Origin: Chryseobacterium gleum
Lineage (GTDB): Bacteria; Bacteroidota; Bacteroidia; Flavobacteriales_D; Sanyastnellaceae
Length of the DNA: 5,966 nucleotides
Assembly: GCA_945878835.1 (NCBI GenBank)
Contig: CAMCUG010000097.1
Span: 1-5,966 of the forward strand
Direction of reading: 5' to 3'
In this document: one piece after another, positions 5,762 to 5,966 of the stretch
How the letters are laid out: the number at the start of each line of letters is the position of its first letter
How positions within the stretch are numbered: the first letter of the stretch is position 1
Notes under the pieces: generated by a model
What the model was told of the DNA's origin: nothing
The model's database searches: none
What the model saw: the letters and a program-made list of their open reading frames with translations, nothing else
Translations under genes and position numbers: made by a program

Positions 5762-5966
5762 TGAAGACGAAGACACTCAAGAAAAACAAGGTGAACGTAG
5801 TAACCTTGGGTTGCGCGAAAAATATTTTCGATTCGGAAATCATGATGGCGCAATTGAAAGCGAATGCTTTCGATGTAGAGCATGAGTCGGAAGAAACCGA
5901 TTCAGAAATTGTAATCATCAACACCTGCGGATTCATTGATAACGCGAAAGAAGAAAGCATCAACAC
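5761..5966 (+). CDS. rimO: Ribosomal protein uS12 methylthiotransferase RimO (3' truncated)
   Basis: RimO is a radical-SAM enzyme with two iron-sulfur clusters that adds a methylthio group to a conserved aspartate of ribosomal protein uS12. Only the first 68 residues lie in the window. They show the start of the N-terminal UPF0004 domain: VTLGCAKNIFDSE at 14-26 and IINTCGFIDNAKEESI at 52-67. Cys18 and Cys56 are two of the three cysteines that bind the auxiliary cluster. The radical-SAM CxxxCxxC motif and TRAM domain would lie beyond the window edge. The GCAKN and CGFIDNAKEES wording fits RimO better than its relative MiaB. The ATG overlaps the ftsY stop (TAATG), which points to translational coupling; a weak AGGA about 10 bp upstream may help. 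Confidence 0.94.
   Translation, partial: MKTKTLKKNKVNVVTLGCAKNIFDSEIMMAQLKANAFDVEHESEETDSEIVIINTCGFIDNAKEESIN

Noticed and set aside
5712..5966. Minus-strand frame opposite the ftsY end and rimO start
   Set aside because: rimO is unmistakable on the plus strand, and the antisense product has no recognisable pattern.
1..5966. A new defence, mobile or otherwise undescribed multi-gene system
   Set aside because: Every complete gene belongs to a known housekeeping family, composition is even, and there are no repeats, integrase genes or att-like duplications.

Overview
The window looks like core chromosome of an aerobic member of the Bacteroidota, probably Flavobacteriia-like. Three things point there. 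The run rpmG, DUF4295 (a family I know only from Bacteroidota), ftsY, rimO is characteristic of the phylum. lolA directly follows ftsK. A close match to the Bacteroidota promoter consensus (TTG, then TAnnTTTG) lies before rpmG, while Shine-Dalgarno sequences are essentially absent. Base composition is moderately AT-rich and looks even throughout. I see no tRNA, rRNA, insertion sequence, CRISPR array, phage gene or other sign of transfer.

Layout. Positions 1-171 hold the C-terminal end of an unidentified protein. The next gene, hemF (oxygen-dependent coproporphyrinogen III oxidase), starts inside it on the same strand. hemF converges on a leftward pair, ftsK then lolA, which encode a DNA translocase and a periplasmic lipoprotein carrier 11 bp apart. 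The 27-bp convergent gap carries a small stem-loop. A 187-bp divergent region (4190-4376) separates ftsK from the rightward cluster rpmG (bL33), the DUF4295 small protein (probably ribosomal protein bL38), ftsY (SRP receptor) and rimO (cut by the window end). A strong intrinsic terminator lies between the DUF4295 gene and ftsY.

Function. The rightward cluster concerns translation and protein targeting: two small ribosomal proteins, the receptor that docks ribosome-SRP complexes at the membrane, and an enzyme that modifies ribosomal protein uS12. The leftward pair concerns the cell envelope and division. hemF adds aerobic haem synthesis.

I found no undescribed multi-gene system. The points most worth a second look are the TTG start of ftsK, the terminator that ends 11 bp before ftsY, the promoter-driven rpmG without an adjacent rpmB, and the DUF4295 ribosomal protein candidate.
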